From: Akanthomyces muscarius
Taxonomy: Eukaryota; Ascomycota; Sordariomycetes; Hypocreales; Cordycipitaceae
Length of the DNA: 64,000 bases
Direction of reading: 5' to 3'
NCBI RefSeq assembly: GCF_028009165.1
Contig: NC_079244.1
Coordinates: 2,976,001 to 3,040,000, forward strand
Under the pieces are notes generated by a model. The model made no database searches. It was not told the origin of the DNA and saw only the letters and a program-made list of their open reading frames with translations. Shown here in pieces: positions 33,781 through 43,763 of this stretch (position 1 is the stretch's first letter; each line of letters starts with the position of its first letter). Both the position numbers and the translations under genes were made by a program.

Positions 33781-35444
33781 GCCAGACAGCAACTTGCGGC
33801 CTCCCATCTTTCCATGGCCCCGGCCGGCAATGCGGCACACTAACCTTGAATAAAGGCAAAACAAAAACCAAACCGACAAAGCCCATCGGATTCATGAGAG
33901 ACAGTTACGCATTGCAAAATCAGCCTGCCCCATCTCCCTCCCCATCCCTGGCACAGCCCTATCGTGGTTGCGCGACGCGGCCGCCGAAACGATTGCCCAA
34001 AGCGGTAACAGTCTCGTAGAAATGGCTGCGTGGCTGCTGACCCCTGCGAATGGGCTAAACCGGTTTGGGTCGCAATCGGCGAGCGAAGGGGCCGCGATTC
34101 GTGGTGGCCGTGGGACTATTTTGGGGCTGAGCAGGAGAATGGGGGTTTTTAGTGATGACAACGTCTGGTACGCGATGGAAGAGCGTGGGGGCAGTATGAC
34201 GAAGGGAATGTGCTCTAGAAGGCTGTTAGCTTGTGCTTGAGTTGCCACCGTGAGAGGCATCTGTATTTCACCAGATGGAGGAAAATAAATGACTTTGCGC
34301 GATGGAGGGTACATCACTTTGCTTGTCTTGTTTTTCTTCTTCTTCCTATTCTTCTAATTTTACCTGCCCTTCCTTATCATTCCTCTATTTCTGATTCTTG
34401 TTTATTTCTATCATTCTTCTTATTTTGTTCTCTTACTTTTTTATTTTTAACTAATTTATGAACGCTCTATTGGCGTGTGCCCTTTTTCTTGCGCGTCGGC
34501 GTCGGCGGCGACGGTTTGTATGAAACGAAAAAGATTTAACTCCCAAGATCAAACTCCCAAGATCGAGAGCCATACTGCAGCGTCTGATTGACGATGGAGC
34601 GACCTGTCTCCTCGGCTCTCAGCCGGACCTGCGGGAAGTGAGGGCAATCACCACCTTGGGGGGGAAGCCAGTCGACTACGCTACCTTGGCGATTCGGTAA
34701 CACTTTGCACATGAGACGAGCGCTGCGAACTCTCACGGCTTAAAAGTCGCCAGTTTTTGAACCTCGGGTCATTGCAGCTAAGACCATGTACCAAAATTGA
34801 GCTCCGCGTTGGCATATAACCCCCTTCGTGAATATTTTCTTCGCAACAATTTGATATTTCCAAGACTACAGTAGCCATGTCTTGAAAGCATCATTCAACT
34901 GGCACCATCAACACTCTAAACATGTCGTAGAGATGCGTAGCGCTCGAAATTCTAGCTAATTAAAATAAATTTGCATTTCAACCCTGCTTAGAGACGCATG
35001 TGATAACACGAGTCGGGGCCAGTGAAGCAAGACTCTCAACCTGTCAGGGACCTTGAAGCTATATAGTGGATGCTAGGGATACTCGGCCACGGTCTGGTAT
35101 TGCTTGATCTTTTTGATCTCTGTGGCCGAGTGGTTACCTAGCGCCCCGGTTCCTTACACAACCTCCACATGGTGCAATCTGGGAGGGAGCATCACAGATA
35201 ATCTGGCCTAGAAACAATGTAGAGACATAGCATCAAAAGCTTAACTACCAAATATCATAAAAATACATATTGCATTTGATTCCGCTTGACTGGCTAGAGT
35301 GTAAACCCTTGGTGGCTTTCTGTTTCTAGAAGATGTAGGGAATAGCTCGCTCGATAATTTGACTAATACTATACGTAGGAACGCCTACTATTGAGTGAAT
35401 TAGAAGCTTTGACTTAATTCAAAGGGAATTTGGGAGAATGTTAC
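33781..35444. other. Gene-poor, partly AT-rich intergenic region
   Basis: 1.7 kb without a supportable gene. A pyrimidine-rich low-complexity stretch of degenerate TTCTT-type repeats lies at about 34318-34455. From 34750 to 35440 the base composition is AT-rich. A short inverted repeat sits at 35091-35131. The right end should be the 3' region of the 2EXR gene. Confidence 0.4.
35091..35131. repeat. Short inverted repeat, 10-bp perfect arms
   Basis: ACTCGGCCAC at 35091-35100 and its reverse complement GTGGCCGAGT at 35122-35131, with a 21-base spacer. The right arm plus following bases (TGGCCGAGTGG) equals the consensus of a tRNA A box, but no B box or cloverleaf follows. Confidence 0.6.
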
Positions 35445-36506
35445 TCAGTCTGACTCCCAGGCAAGAACTAATAGTTTCGCTGTCGGGAGCGTACCTGGCG
35501 CCGCCGGCCGCAGGGGTCGCCATTGGGCAGGCACGTGTCGCTTCCCATACCGTTGCACCTCATCAACAAACGACAGAGAAAAGTATGACGGCTGCATACG
35601 ATACTCTCGGCCATATTGCCATGCGCGCTTGTTATCAACTTGGACATAGCGACCGCCATTGGCGGTAAAGGCCCTTTCTCTGCGCAGCGGGTTTGGCAAA
35701 TAGCCCGGGGTGCGCTGAAGTTTGTGATCGATCAAGTAGATTGTTCTGAATGGCCCCAGCGCCGCAGCGGCTTTTGCCAGTCGAGCACATAGCGCTTCAG
35801 AGTCTTGACGTTGCTTCACCATCGCGTGGTCATACTCTACCGCAAAGCAGCGGACGGTCAGGAGGCTGAAGGGAATGTGGCTGCCGGGCAGCTGCAGGCT
35901 CAGCGAGTGGTCCGTGACGTCGTCGCACAGGCAGTCTAGAGAGACGCCAATGACGTCCCGGAAAGGGAAAAAGGTGCAATGCCTAGGAGCACCCTGCATA
36001 TCCCTGAAGGTAAGCGTTGAGTGTAGCTGTAAACTGGATATGCTCTGCGGCGGATGGACGCGGGGAAAGCGACGGAGCATAACCTCTCGCGACTCAAAGC
36101 ATGCGGACCATAGACCACTGTCAATGAAGTGCGTAGAAAGATTGCAAAGTGACCCAAGTGTAGTGGTCGTGTTGGTGCCGCACGGGACCGCCTGGTTGTG
36201 GAGGAGCGGCTCAGCCTCAGCGACCGTCTTTACTCTTCCACGCGGCTCATATTGAGTTGGGCTCGGGGGCTCTGAAACGAAGTGTTCGAGCCTATAAAAG
36301 TCTAGAAAGTTGATGCCCCTCGTTCGGTTATCATCCCGGACGGCGAATTTCCAAATCAGCACTCGTAGTTCGGCTGGCAAGAGCGGGAACAAGTGGAAGA
36401 CTTTGACCATCCTGATGTTATGTGAGGCAATTGTATGGATGGCCCGTGGCCGGTGCTGGAGCTGCGTCCATGCTGGCCTATTATTCGAAGTCGAGGTGAT
36501 CTCCAT
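35445..36506 (-). CDS. 2EXR-domain protein of unknown function
   Basis: Single exon, 353 aa. Near the N-terminus (about residue 37 on) FHLFPLLPAELRVLIWKFA is the signature of the fungal 2EXR family: a hydrophobic segment, LP.ELR..IW, followed by conserved strands, and later SREVMLRRF. Such proteins are numerous, often lineage-specific, and their biochemical role is unknown; the motif resembles an F-box-like fold. The middle holds LTFRDMQGA and FFPFRDVIGVSLDCL, typical of the family body. The start at 36506 is chosen over upstream Met codons because a TATA box lies only about 80 bp away and conservation begins after it; MVKVFHLFPLLP, 32 codons on, is an alternative. The gene sits in an AT-rich stretch beside an inverted PIF1 fragment, which suggests accessory DNA. 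Confidence 0.8.
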   Translation of the reverse strand: MEITSTSNNRPAWTQLQHRPRAIHTIASHNIRMVKVFHLFPLLPAELRVLIWKFAVRDDNRTRGINFLDFYRLEHFVSEPPSPTQYEPRGRVKTVAEAEPLLHNQAVPCGTNTTTTLGSLCNLSTHFIDSGLWSACFESREVMLRRFPRVHPPQSISSLQLHSTLTFRDMQGAPRHCTFFPFRDVIGVSLDCLCDDVTDHSLSLQLPGSHIPFSLLTVRCFAVEYDHAMVKQRQDSEALCARLAKAAAALGPFRTIYLIDHKLQRTPGYLPNPLRRERAFTANGGRYVQVDNKRAWQYGREYRMQPSYFSLSFVDEVQRYGKRHVPAQWRPLRPAAPGTLPTAKLLVLAWESD

Positions 36507-36583
36507 GGTTAATCTTGTGATGGGTGCAGTGTGACTTGTGACGGAAATTTGCGCCCACGAGGAATGTGCGGGCAAAGGCGACC

Positions 36584-36592
36584 TTATATATC
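36584..36592 (-). promoter_or_regulatory. TATA box of the 2EXR gene
   Basis: GATATATAAGG on the minus strand, with the TATATAA core about 80 bp upstream of the start codon at 36506. It argues against using the Met codons that lie further upstream in the same frame. Confidence 0.55.
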
Positions 36593-37013
36593 CTCTAGGA
36601 TGCAGCACAGCTTGAAAACAATGTTTTTCTTCTTGCGGCACCGGAAGCAAGACTTTTGAAAAGGTTCCTTCCTGTCCCAGGGTGCGATTCCGAGGATGGT
36701 GGCGCCTCGTGATTGTGAAATGATAAAGTAACTTTGATGGCGTTGGCAAGGATCGCCAACACATGTCGCAAGCCGCTGCTGGAAGCAGCGCCATCCAAGA
36801 TGCGGCGGATTATTCTTTCATATTTTGATGCAAATTCAATACGTCAGGAACGTCACACTCACCGACACTGACCCATCCACTGCCGCCCGCAAGAGGTCCA
36901 AGGTTCTGGGGCAACCACTAGGTTTTGAGGATAGCGTCGTTGCCATTCGTCAAATCAATGCATTTCCAAGAGACTTTTATGTCAAAGGACATTGAGCCAG
37001 TCCGGCACATTAT
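36593..37013. other. Upstream region of the 2EXR gene
   Basis: No gene recognised. The 2EXR frame stays open on the minus strand up to about 36794 but with no conserved content. The rest is mixed-composition DNA leading to the PIF1 fragment. Confidence 0.35.
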
Positions 37014-37109
37014 AGTGCCCAGGCCAGGATCAACGGCAGCTGGGCTCTCTTCGCTTGCACCTCGCCATTGGGCAGCTCAACCTTCCACTCTTCCGGCTGG
37101 CAGAGAATG
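37014..37109 (-). pseudogene. Inverted fragment of a PIF1 helicase gene
   Basis: Read on the minus strand these 96 bases match 39759-39854 of the neighbouring PIF1 gene at 93 of 96 positions with no gap; the three differences are all transitions. The fragment encodes the segment around [16 protein letters not shown] and [10 protein letters not shown], and then meets TAA at once. Weaker similarity continues about 30 bases beyond 37109 (VRFIS against VQFVS), so the source may be a related PIF1 gene rather than the neighbour itself. None of the ATPase motifs is present, so it cannot code for a working protein. Confidence 0.85.
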
Positions 37110-37554
37110 AGGCTTGGCAGAGATACCGAGATGAACCGCACAGCGACTTACTTTATAAGTCAGTATAAAACTCTAGTAGCAATATAGGTAAGATAGTAGC
37201 ACCATTACATATATGCATCTAGTAAAGACAGTGTGTTTTGTTGTATTTACTTACTTCTTTCTTTTCCACACTATTTTTTTGCTCTTCTTATTTTTCTTAT
37301 TTTTCCTTTCTTCCTTATTCTCTCTTATATTTCTTATTCTTTCCATTTTTCTTATTTTTACTTTTATTCTTATTACTGTACTATCTTTTTTCATCGTCCG
37401 CCTACTATGTGGTTGCTTGTGATTAGCTAAGCCACTTAGACGCGCTGTCGCGGTGGGCATCAGACGCGTGCCAATCACTGGCACCTCAACGCACCTGGCC
37501 CCCTCCATACTTTCCTATCCCACGTTCCTTCTTCAACTGACCAATCCTTTTCAT
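37110..37554. other. AT-rich and T-rich low-complexity region upstream of PIF1
   Basis: About 37140-37230 is AT-rich; 37235-37400 is a pyrimidine-rich stretch made of degenerate TTCTTATTTTT-type units. The final 120 bases should contain the PIF1 promoter and leader. No gene is seen. Confidence 0.5.
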
Positions 37555-40119
37555 ATGACTCGAGGAGTCTCTAGCTTGCCCTATAGATCCTTGCCTTTGC
37601 TCCGCTGCCCTTTTGTCCGCCCCATTGCTGCCACTCCTTCACGTCCCCATGGTCGAATAACGCGATACTTGTCCGATAGTGCTTCAGTCGCTGCACCGCC
37701 CGATTCCATGCTCGCTAAAGCCAACAAGAGCTACGAGGCTAACCAGCCTCCGCCCTCGCAGCGCAGCTCCAAGGGCGGCGAGCTCGCGAAGCAACTCTTC
37801 CCGTCCAGCAGCCCGAGTCAACCCCCTTCGGACATTCGCGATCAACTCAAGTGGCGTGGACCTCCGCGCTTTCTAGACTCGTCGCCCTCGACTGCCCGTG
37901 CCAGCCGACCGCAATGCGAGCAGTCAGGCGACAAGCCAACTAAGGACAATGGCGCTGCAAGTGGCGGCAGAGCAGGCAAGGGGTCTTTGGCTTCTCTTTA
38001 CCGCAACTCCTCTTCTTCTTTCCAGGCGAGTGTCATTGACTTGACAGCGGACGACACCACCAAAACTCGACAGCCAGAAGTCTTTTTCGTCGAGGACGAC
38101 TTCAGCGACGACGACGATTTGGATCTCGATTTTAAAGTGCCATTGGCCGTATCGCCGTCCAAAGTCACGTCGATTTCTCAATTTACGGCCCCGAAAGAGA
38201 AAATTACGCCGATTTCTAGATTTGCAGCACCGCAGTCGTCAGAGCAAGCGATTCCCTGGTCGTCATCGCCGGCCTCACACTTTCTACCACCACAGCAACC
38301 TCGGAACGAGTCGACCCTGTCAGGGAGCAGTAACTCTCTGAAACGGGAATCGCCAGAAGCTGATGACGACTGTTTTGAGACGCCAGCACCTAAGAAGACT
38401 AAGAAACGAGCGCTTCCTGCCGCTTGGCGGCGAGACAAGGCCTTAGAAGAAGAGTCTCTGAACGCAAAGCCCGAGACACCAGCAGAAAAGGCACAAGCCC
38501 GAGGCCTCTGGGACCCGTCCGCCAGCGCTATTAAGGAACAAAAGAAACAGCTCAAGAACCAGAGAAGCACAAAGCAGGAAGTATCAGAGGCCGAAGCTTC
38601 GGCGGATCTTCCTCCACCTGACCCGTCGACCCTCCCCGTGCAACGTTCAGCAGCCATTTCGCTGAGTAGCGAACAGCGACACGTACTGGATCTTGTCGTC
38701 GAGCAAGGGCAAAGCGTCTTCTTCACCGGACCTGCTGGTACAGGTAAATCGGTGTTGATGAGAGCCATCATCAGCGAATTAAAAGCCAAGTATGCACGGG
38801 AATCAGAGCGCGTAGCAGTGACTGCGTCAACAGGCCTCGCTGCATGCAACATTGGTGGCGTCACGCTGCACAGCTTCTCGGGCATCGGGTTGGGCAAAGA
38901 AGACGCTTCCGTCCTGGTCAAGAAAGTGCGAAGAAACCCAAAAGCCAAGAACCGATGGCTGAAGTGCAAAGTTCTCATCATTGATGAAATCTCCATGGTG
39001 GACGGAGATTTATTCGATAAGCTGTCCCAGATTGGCCGCACAATACGCAACAATGGGCGACCGTGGGGAGGAATTCAGCTTGTCATTACTGGAGATTTTT
39101 TCCAGCTTCCACCGGTGCCTGATGACTCAAAGGTCGCGGCGAAATTTGCATTTGATGCTGCAACATGGACTACGTCGATAGAACACACGATTGGGCTGAC
39201 TCAAGTATTCCGTCAGCGTGATCCGGATTTTGCCCGTATGCTCAACGAAATGCGACTGGGCAAGATTACGGACGAAACGGTGGAAGCCTTCAAGGCTCTT
39301 GAGAGACCACTCAACTTTGACGATGGCGTCGATTCTGCAGAACTTTTCCCTTTACGTGCGCAAGTAGAAGGATCGAACGAGAAGCGACTACGAGACTTGC
39401 CTGGTGAGATTCACCGATTTGGGGCTGCCGATTCAGGAGACCCAGCGATCAAAGAGAGGCTGCTCGCGAACATGATGGCTCCCAAGTCAATTGATCTGAA
39501 GCTCAATGCGCAGGTCATGCTTATCAAGAACTTGGATGCATCACTGGTGAACGGGTCTCTTGGCCGTGTGATTGGATTCTCGGATGAGCGAACATTTGAG
39601 ATGGGCGGAGGTATACCGGATGATCCGACAATGGATGCCGCGTTCAACAAGGCCCGAAAGAAGCTGAGCAGTTTCAGCCGCGATTCTGAGTTGATATCAA
39701 ATTCCAAGAAGCAGTTCCCCGTGGTGCAGTTTGTGTCGGCATCGGGTATGCCGCGCGTCATTCTCTGCCAGCCGGAAGAGTGGAAGGTTGAGCTGCCCAA
39801 TGGCGAGGTGCAAGCGAAGAGAACCCAGCTGCCGTTAATTCTGGCCTGGGCACTGTCGATCCACAAGGCGCAGGGCCAAACGCTGGAACGAGTCACGGTC
39901 AACCTGAGCAGGGTGTTTGAAAAGGGACAGGCGTACGTGGCGCTGTCTCGAGCGACTTGCCAGGACGGCCTGCGCGTGATAGGCTTTGACAGGCACAAGG
40001 TGATGGCACACCCGAAGGTGGTGGAATTTTATGGTAAGCTGTATTCGGCGGCTGAGGCCGGCACGCGACGAGGACCGAGCTCGATATTAGACTTTGTCGC
40101 AGCTAGAAGAGGCGTCTAG
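37555..40119 (+). CDS. PIF1: PIF1-family 5'-3' DNA helicase
   Basis: Single exon, 854 aa. Pif1 helicases act in mitochondrial DNA maintenance, telomerase removal and G-quadruplex unwinding. The N-terminus (MTRGVSSLPYRSLPLLRC...) is rich in Arg and Ser without acids, like a mitochondrial presequence, and a second Met at residue 52 could start a nuclear form. A disordered Ser/Pro/acidic region reaches about residue 370. The helicase core begins with Walker A GPAGTGKS at residues 392-399; then VLIIDEISMVDG (Walker B), VITGDFFQLPPV (motif III), LTQVFRQRDPDF (motif IV), and LAWALSIHKAQGQTLERV with YVALSRAT (motifs V and VI). All ATPase motifs look intact. A 96-bp piece of the gene is repeated in inverted orientation at 37014-37109. 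Confidence 0.95.
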   Translation: MTRGVSSLPYRSLPLLRCPFVRPIAATPSRPHGRITRYLSDSASVAAPPDSMLAKANKSYEANQPPPSQRSSKGGELAKQLFPSSSPSQPPSDIRDQLKWRGPPRFLDSSPSTARASRPQCEQSGDKPTKDNGAASGGRAGKGSLASLYRNSSSSFQASVIDLTADDTTKTRQPEVFFVEDDFSDDDDLDLDFKVPLAVSPSKVTSISQFTAPKEKITPISRFAAPQSSEQAIPWSSSPASHFLPPQQPRNESTLSGSSNSLKRESPEADDDCFETPAPKKTKKRALPAAWRRDKALEEESLNAKPETPAEKAQARGLWDPSASAIKEQKKQLKNQRSTKQEVSEAEASADLPPPDPSTLPVQRSAAISLSSEQRHVLDLVVEQGQSVFFTGPAGTGKSVLMRAIISELKAKYARESERVAVTASTGLAACNIGGVTLHSFSGIGLGKEDASVLVKKVRRNPKAKNRWLKCKVLIIDEISMVDGDLFDKLSQIGRTIRNNGRPWGGIQLVITGDFFQLPPVPDDSKVAAKFAFDAATWTTSIEHTIGLTQVFRQRDPDFARMLNEMRLGKITDETVEAFKALERPLNFDDGVDSAELFPLRAQVEGSNEKRLRDLPGEIHRFGAADSGDPAIKERLLANMMAPKSIDLKLNAQVMLIKNLDASLVNGSLGRVIGFSDERTFEMGGGIPDDPTMDAAFNKARKKLSSFSRDSELISNSKKQFPVVQFVSASGMPRVILCQPEEWKVELPNGEVQAKRTQLPLILAWALSIHKAQGQTLERVTVNLSRVFEKGQAYVALSRATCQDGLRVIGFDRHKVMAHPKVVEFYGKLYSAAEAGTRRGPSSILDFVAARRGV

Positions 40120-40164
40120 TGATATATAGCTATGGATATTGTATAATGCCATGTATAAAAGGAT

Positions 40165-40320
40165 TGATATTGCCACTATTGTGCTTACTTTAGCTGTTGT
40201 GCTTGTAGTCGTTGTGCTTAATATACGTATTACAGCTATTATACTTGTTATAACTGTTGTGCTTATTCCGCTATTCCGCCTGTTATCGCTCTTATGTCTA
40301 TTATTGTTAGTTTTCTGTAT
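40165..40320 (+). repeat. Degenerate AT-rich repeat with TGTTGTGCTTA-like units
   Basis: The words ATTGTGCTTA (40178), CTGTTGTGCTT (40194), CGTTGTGCTTA (40210) and CTGTTGTGCTTA (40254) recur, separated by related T-rich sequence such as GCTATTATACTTG. It is an imperfect tandem array just 3' of PIF1. Its base composition differs sharply from the coding DNA on either side. Confidence 0.5.
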
Positions 40321-41490
40321 TGCAAGTTTACCTACTACCATGTCGCCGCTTTCAAAGCTATTCCTGGCTGCAACGGATATGGCTTCGGCCCAGTGGGTCT
40401 GACGTCCGTGGCACAGTGTGCGATGACTCTGCCGGCGAGTGGGTCTGTGGCTGCTTGTCGCACGCGGAACCAGGAGCCAACTTACAGGCTACAGCGGTTC
40501 GGCAGGAGTCACAGTGTCTACCCGAAGCATCTCGGTAAAAACAGTCAAAATTAATCAAATTGAACACTGATGCGACTGTGTGCTCATATATCTAGACATC
40601 TCGAGGTCAAGTGTATAGCGGGGAATACAGGGCCCCGCGACGGCGGCTGCAATGTGAATTACACCAAACCGTCCATCTTACCCTACTGGTAGGTTAGCAG
40701 GCAGTGGGCTCCCCAGTGGCCCAGTGGCGCAGAGGGGACTTGCTGGTGGTGGCAGTTTTGGCGGGGAGCAGGGAACAGGATTTCTCGCCCGCTGGTCTGG
40801 TCGCCGACGCTTCTTTTCCTCCTTCACTCTCCAACCCCAGCGATTCTCCTCCCGAGAGCCGACGATTTGCAGCGCGATAAAACAAGACGGGATTGCTGGA
40901 GCCATTCTCGTCTGTTTCTTCTGCATTGCCTACTCCTGTCTGTCGCCGGCCTTGCCTCCGCTGCCGCCCGCCCCTGCAGCAGCACCTGGCAACTTGGCCA
41001 CGAGACCTCTTGTTTTTCTGCCTCTGGCCTAGCAACCGACGACGAGGCGAGAACACCGTGGCCAATTCCCTTGAGCAGCGAGGAACGAGTACAGATAGGA
41101 AGAAGGAGCCGGTATTCGCTTACTTGGCAACGATTTTGTTTTATTTTCCCTCGTGATAATTCTTGATTTATCGATTACTCGTGCGCCAATCGAGACAATC
41201 AAGAACCGCAAAAGCAATCCGCAAACGACGAGCCAGCTCCGCAACGGCTGCAGACTCGAGTTTTGGATTTGAGCGAGGAAATCACGAGCGGACACTCCTC
41301 TCCCGCCAATCTGGATATCGTAATTTCCTCTTTAATGCAGGAGATTTTCGGCTAAGCTCAGTGGTCTCTCGTGACCGCAGCTTGCCCCCCCCCCCCCTTC
41401 TTTGGCGACAGCGACATATACCTCTGAACAACAACCACCAGACGGGTCATAGACGGCTGACAGCGCACAAGACGCTACAAGTCACCCACT
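40321..41490 (+). promoter_or_regulatory. Intergenic region and EDC3 leader
   Basis: No gene is supported, although several frames between 40320 and 41160 are open for 70-130 codons with Cys/Ser-rich, non-conserved content. The last part should be the EDC3 promoter and leader; a run of 13 C lies at 41385-41397. Confidence 0.4.
41385..41397 (+). repeat. C13 homopolymer in the EDC3 leader
   Basis: Thirteen consecutive C about 95 bp before the EDC3 start codon. Such tracts are prone to length change and to sequencing error. Confidence 0.8.
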
Positions 41491-43763
41491 ATGGCGAACC
41501 AGTTCATTGGTCTCCAGATGCGGGTAATCCTGCGCGACCCGCCAGGATACCGGCTCATTGGCACCGTTCGAGACGTTGAAGCTGGCAGCAGCCTCAGTCT
41601 CACCAACGGTATGGCGTCTTTAGCCCTCTTTTCGTCTCGGCGCTGTTGTACTAACACATCCACCCAGTCTATATAGTTGCGACGCAAGAGCACGTTCCGC
41701 TCATGCGCATCAACGCTCTCAACATTGCCGACCTCTCCGAGCTACCCCGAGACCAACAGCAGCAACCTCCTCCTCCTCCCCCCGAATACGACGCCCCAAC
41801 ACCGACTCAACCGCCAGGATATGCAGTCCAGAACTTGTCGCCCACGAAATCAAACTTCGTTGATCCTGCTATCCTGAGCATGGGTCGCCGCCCAGATTCG
41901 GGGCCTCCTCCGGCGAGTGCACCGCACAAGGCCCCTGCGCAGCCTCTTAATCCGGGCATGCCATACCCAGCCATCTCATCAGATCATCAATCAAAAGGCG
42001 ATCTCGGTCGCCTCTTCAAGAGCATTAGCATTTCCAAGGCAGCTGATGCCGAGAATGTGCCGACTACCCCCGAGGCGACACCACAGAAGCGCAAGGCTCG
42101 AAACCGCAACTCTCGACAGTCAAAGCCAATTGAACATGATGATGACGGCGTTGCAGCTGCTCCCGGTAGCCACGGCAAGGGCTGGCGACAGACGCCCATG
42201 CTACAGAGCACATCATCCTTCCAGCCATTCAAAGCTCTCAAGAAAAACGGCAAGACGCCCAAAGACTTGCCTGACAACGGCTGGGCTTCGGAAGATGTCA
42301 CGGAAGAAATGCCTGAGTTTGACTTTGAGAACAATCTCGCCAAGTTTGATAAGCGCACGTTGTTCGATCAGATGCGCAAGGATGACGTTGTTGACGAGGC
42401 TGATCGACTTGTGTCGCACAACCGGAACCCGAAACCCGGAACAGCAGGGGGCAAGAACTTGCATTACACGGAAAACGTTCTGGACTTGCCGTCAAGCACC
42501 CAAAATGCTGATTACTGGAATAGTGAGGCTGAAGTCGGAGGCGTTCATCACAATGAGGTCTTAAGCGGTCGCGAACAGAAAAGCGGGCAATCGACCAAGA
42601 GAGCAGACAGCAAATCGGGGCCTAGTCGCCGCTCGCAGTCACGCAAGGCAAGCGCTGCCATGGGTGGGCAGCCACTTTCGCGTGTCAACTCGAGCGTGCG
42701 ACAGTCGCTGCCATCGCGTCGATCTAGCCCACGATCTGGATATCGTAGCGCGGATGTACAACCGCCACAGATCCAACAGCCAGGTCTCTACCTTGTCCCG
42801 TCAAACCGCCGCGTGGAGGCTATTTCGACGCTGCAAATGCTTAACCTAGAAAACATTGCTGCCAACGAAGTCGGACTGCCAGAGACTCTGATGGCGGAGA
42901 ATGCTGGCCGTGGCATCGCCGAGGTGGCGGTTCAGGCACTGTCCGACCCAGCACTCAAAGTTCGATACGAAATGGCTGGAGCGGCGCTATCGCAGGCCTC
43001 TGACGCATCGCCGCCGAACAATTCAACAGTCGTGATTTTGGCGGGTAACAACAAGTCAAGTATCCGTGCGCTGGTCGCTGGCCGTCACTTGCGCAACAAG
43101 GGCTACGACATCATGGTTTGCCTGGTGGGCATTGAGCGCGAGCGCGACCTGCTGGAGGAACTTCGTCGCCAGATTCAGCTGTATCGCAGCTTTGGCGGCA
43201 GGGTGCTCAAAAAGAATGATTTCTTTGAGCAGCTTCGCAAGACGACGCCAGCTGGTGCAGCCGTCACATCGGCAGGCAGCTCAGGGACTGGACGAGTGTC
43301 TGTGTCTTTAATCATTGATGCTCTCCTCGGACTGACCATGTCATTCGAGGAGCTGCGCATCGGCGATCAGGCGACTGTGTACGAGCTAATGGAGTGGGCC
43401 AACCGCAACGAAGCTTTCGTGCTGGCCATTGACGTGCCCTCGGGCATCGATCCCAGCACTGGCAAGGTGGCCATCATTGACGGGTCGCAGCTCTTTGTCA
43501 AGCCGCGATATGTGGTGGCTGTGGGAGCTCCGAAACGAGGGCTTGTCGAGGCCGTGACACCCCCGGACGACGAAGATCCTCTGTCGGCGAACGGGGGCAT
43601 CGCTCAAGACGAGGAGTGGCGATTATACATTGTGGACATGGGTCTAGGGCACACAGTCTGGCGCAAAGCCGGAACCAAGGTGCGCAAGGGCATCGACTTT
43701 GACGGCAAATGGGTACTGGAGATGAGGTACCGAGGCATCCAAGAGGAGTCGGATGATTACTGA
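41491..43763 (+). CDS. EDC3: Enhancer of mRNA decapping Edc3 (LSm, FDF, YjeF_N)
   Basis: Two exons, 41491-41608 and 41668-43763, 737 aa. Edc3 is a P-body scaffold that activates the decapping enzyme Dcp1-Dcp2 and binds the helicase Dhh1. Residues 1-65 form the divergent LSm domain (MANQFIGLQMRVILRDPP, then VYIVATQEHVPLMRI after the splice). The FDF motif is at about residues 254-280 (MPEFDFENNLAKFDKRTLFD). The YjeF N-terminal domain covers about 420-700, with NEVGLPETLMAENAGRGIAE, VILAGNNKSSIRALVAGRHL, the block IDALLG and the family motif VLAIDVPSGIDPSTG. The linkers are Pro-, Gln- and Ser-rich and probably disordered. The 59-nt intron has GTATGG..CAG ends and an ACTAAC branch site. Confidence 0.95.

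Noticed and set aside
35115..35165. Possible tRNA gene at the A-box-like sequence
   Set aside because: No B box (GGTTCGANTCC), no cloverleaf pairing and no T-run terminator at the right distance.
35445..36794. N-terminal extension of the 2EXR protein to a Met at 36794
   Set aside because: A TATA box lies inside the extension, about 80 bp before the Met at 36506, and the extra sequence has no family similarity.
40320..40538. Cys-containing open frame downstream of PIF1, considered as a small secreted protein
   Set aside because: No signal peptide, frames change around possible splice sites without giving a consistent product.
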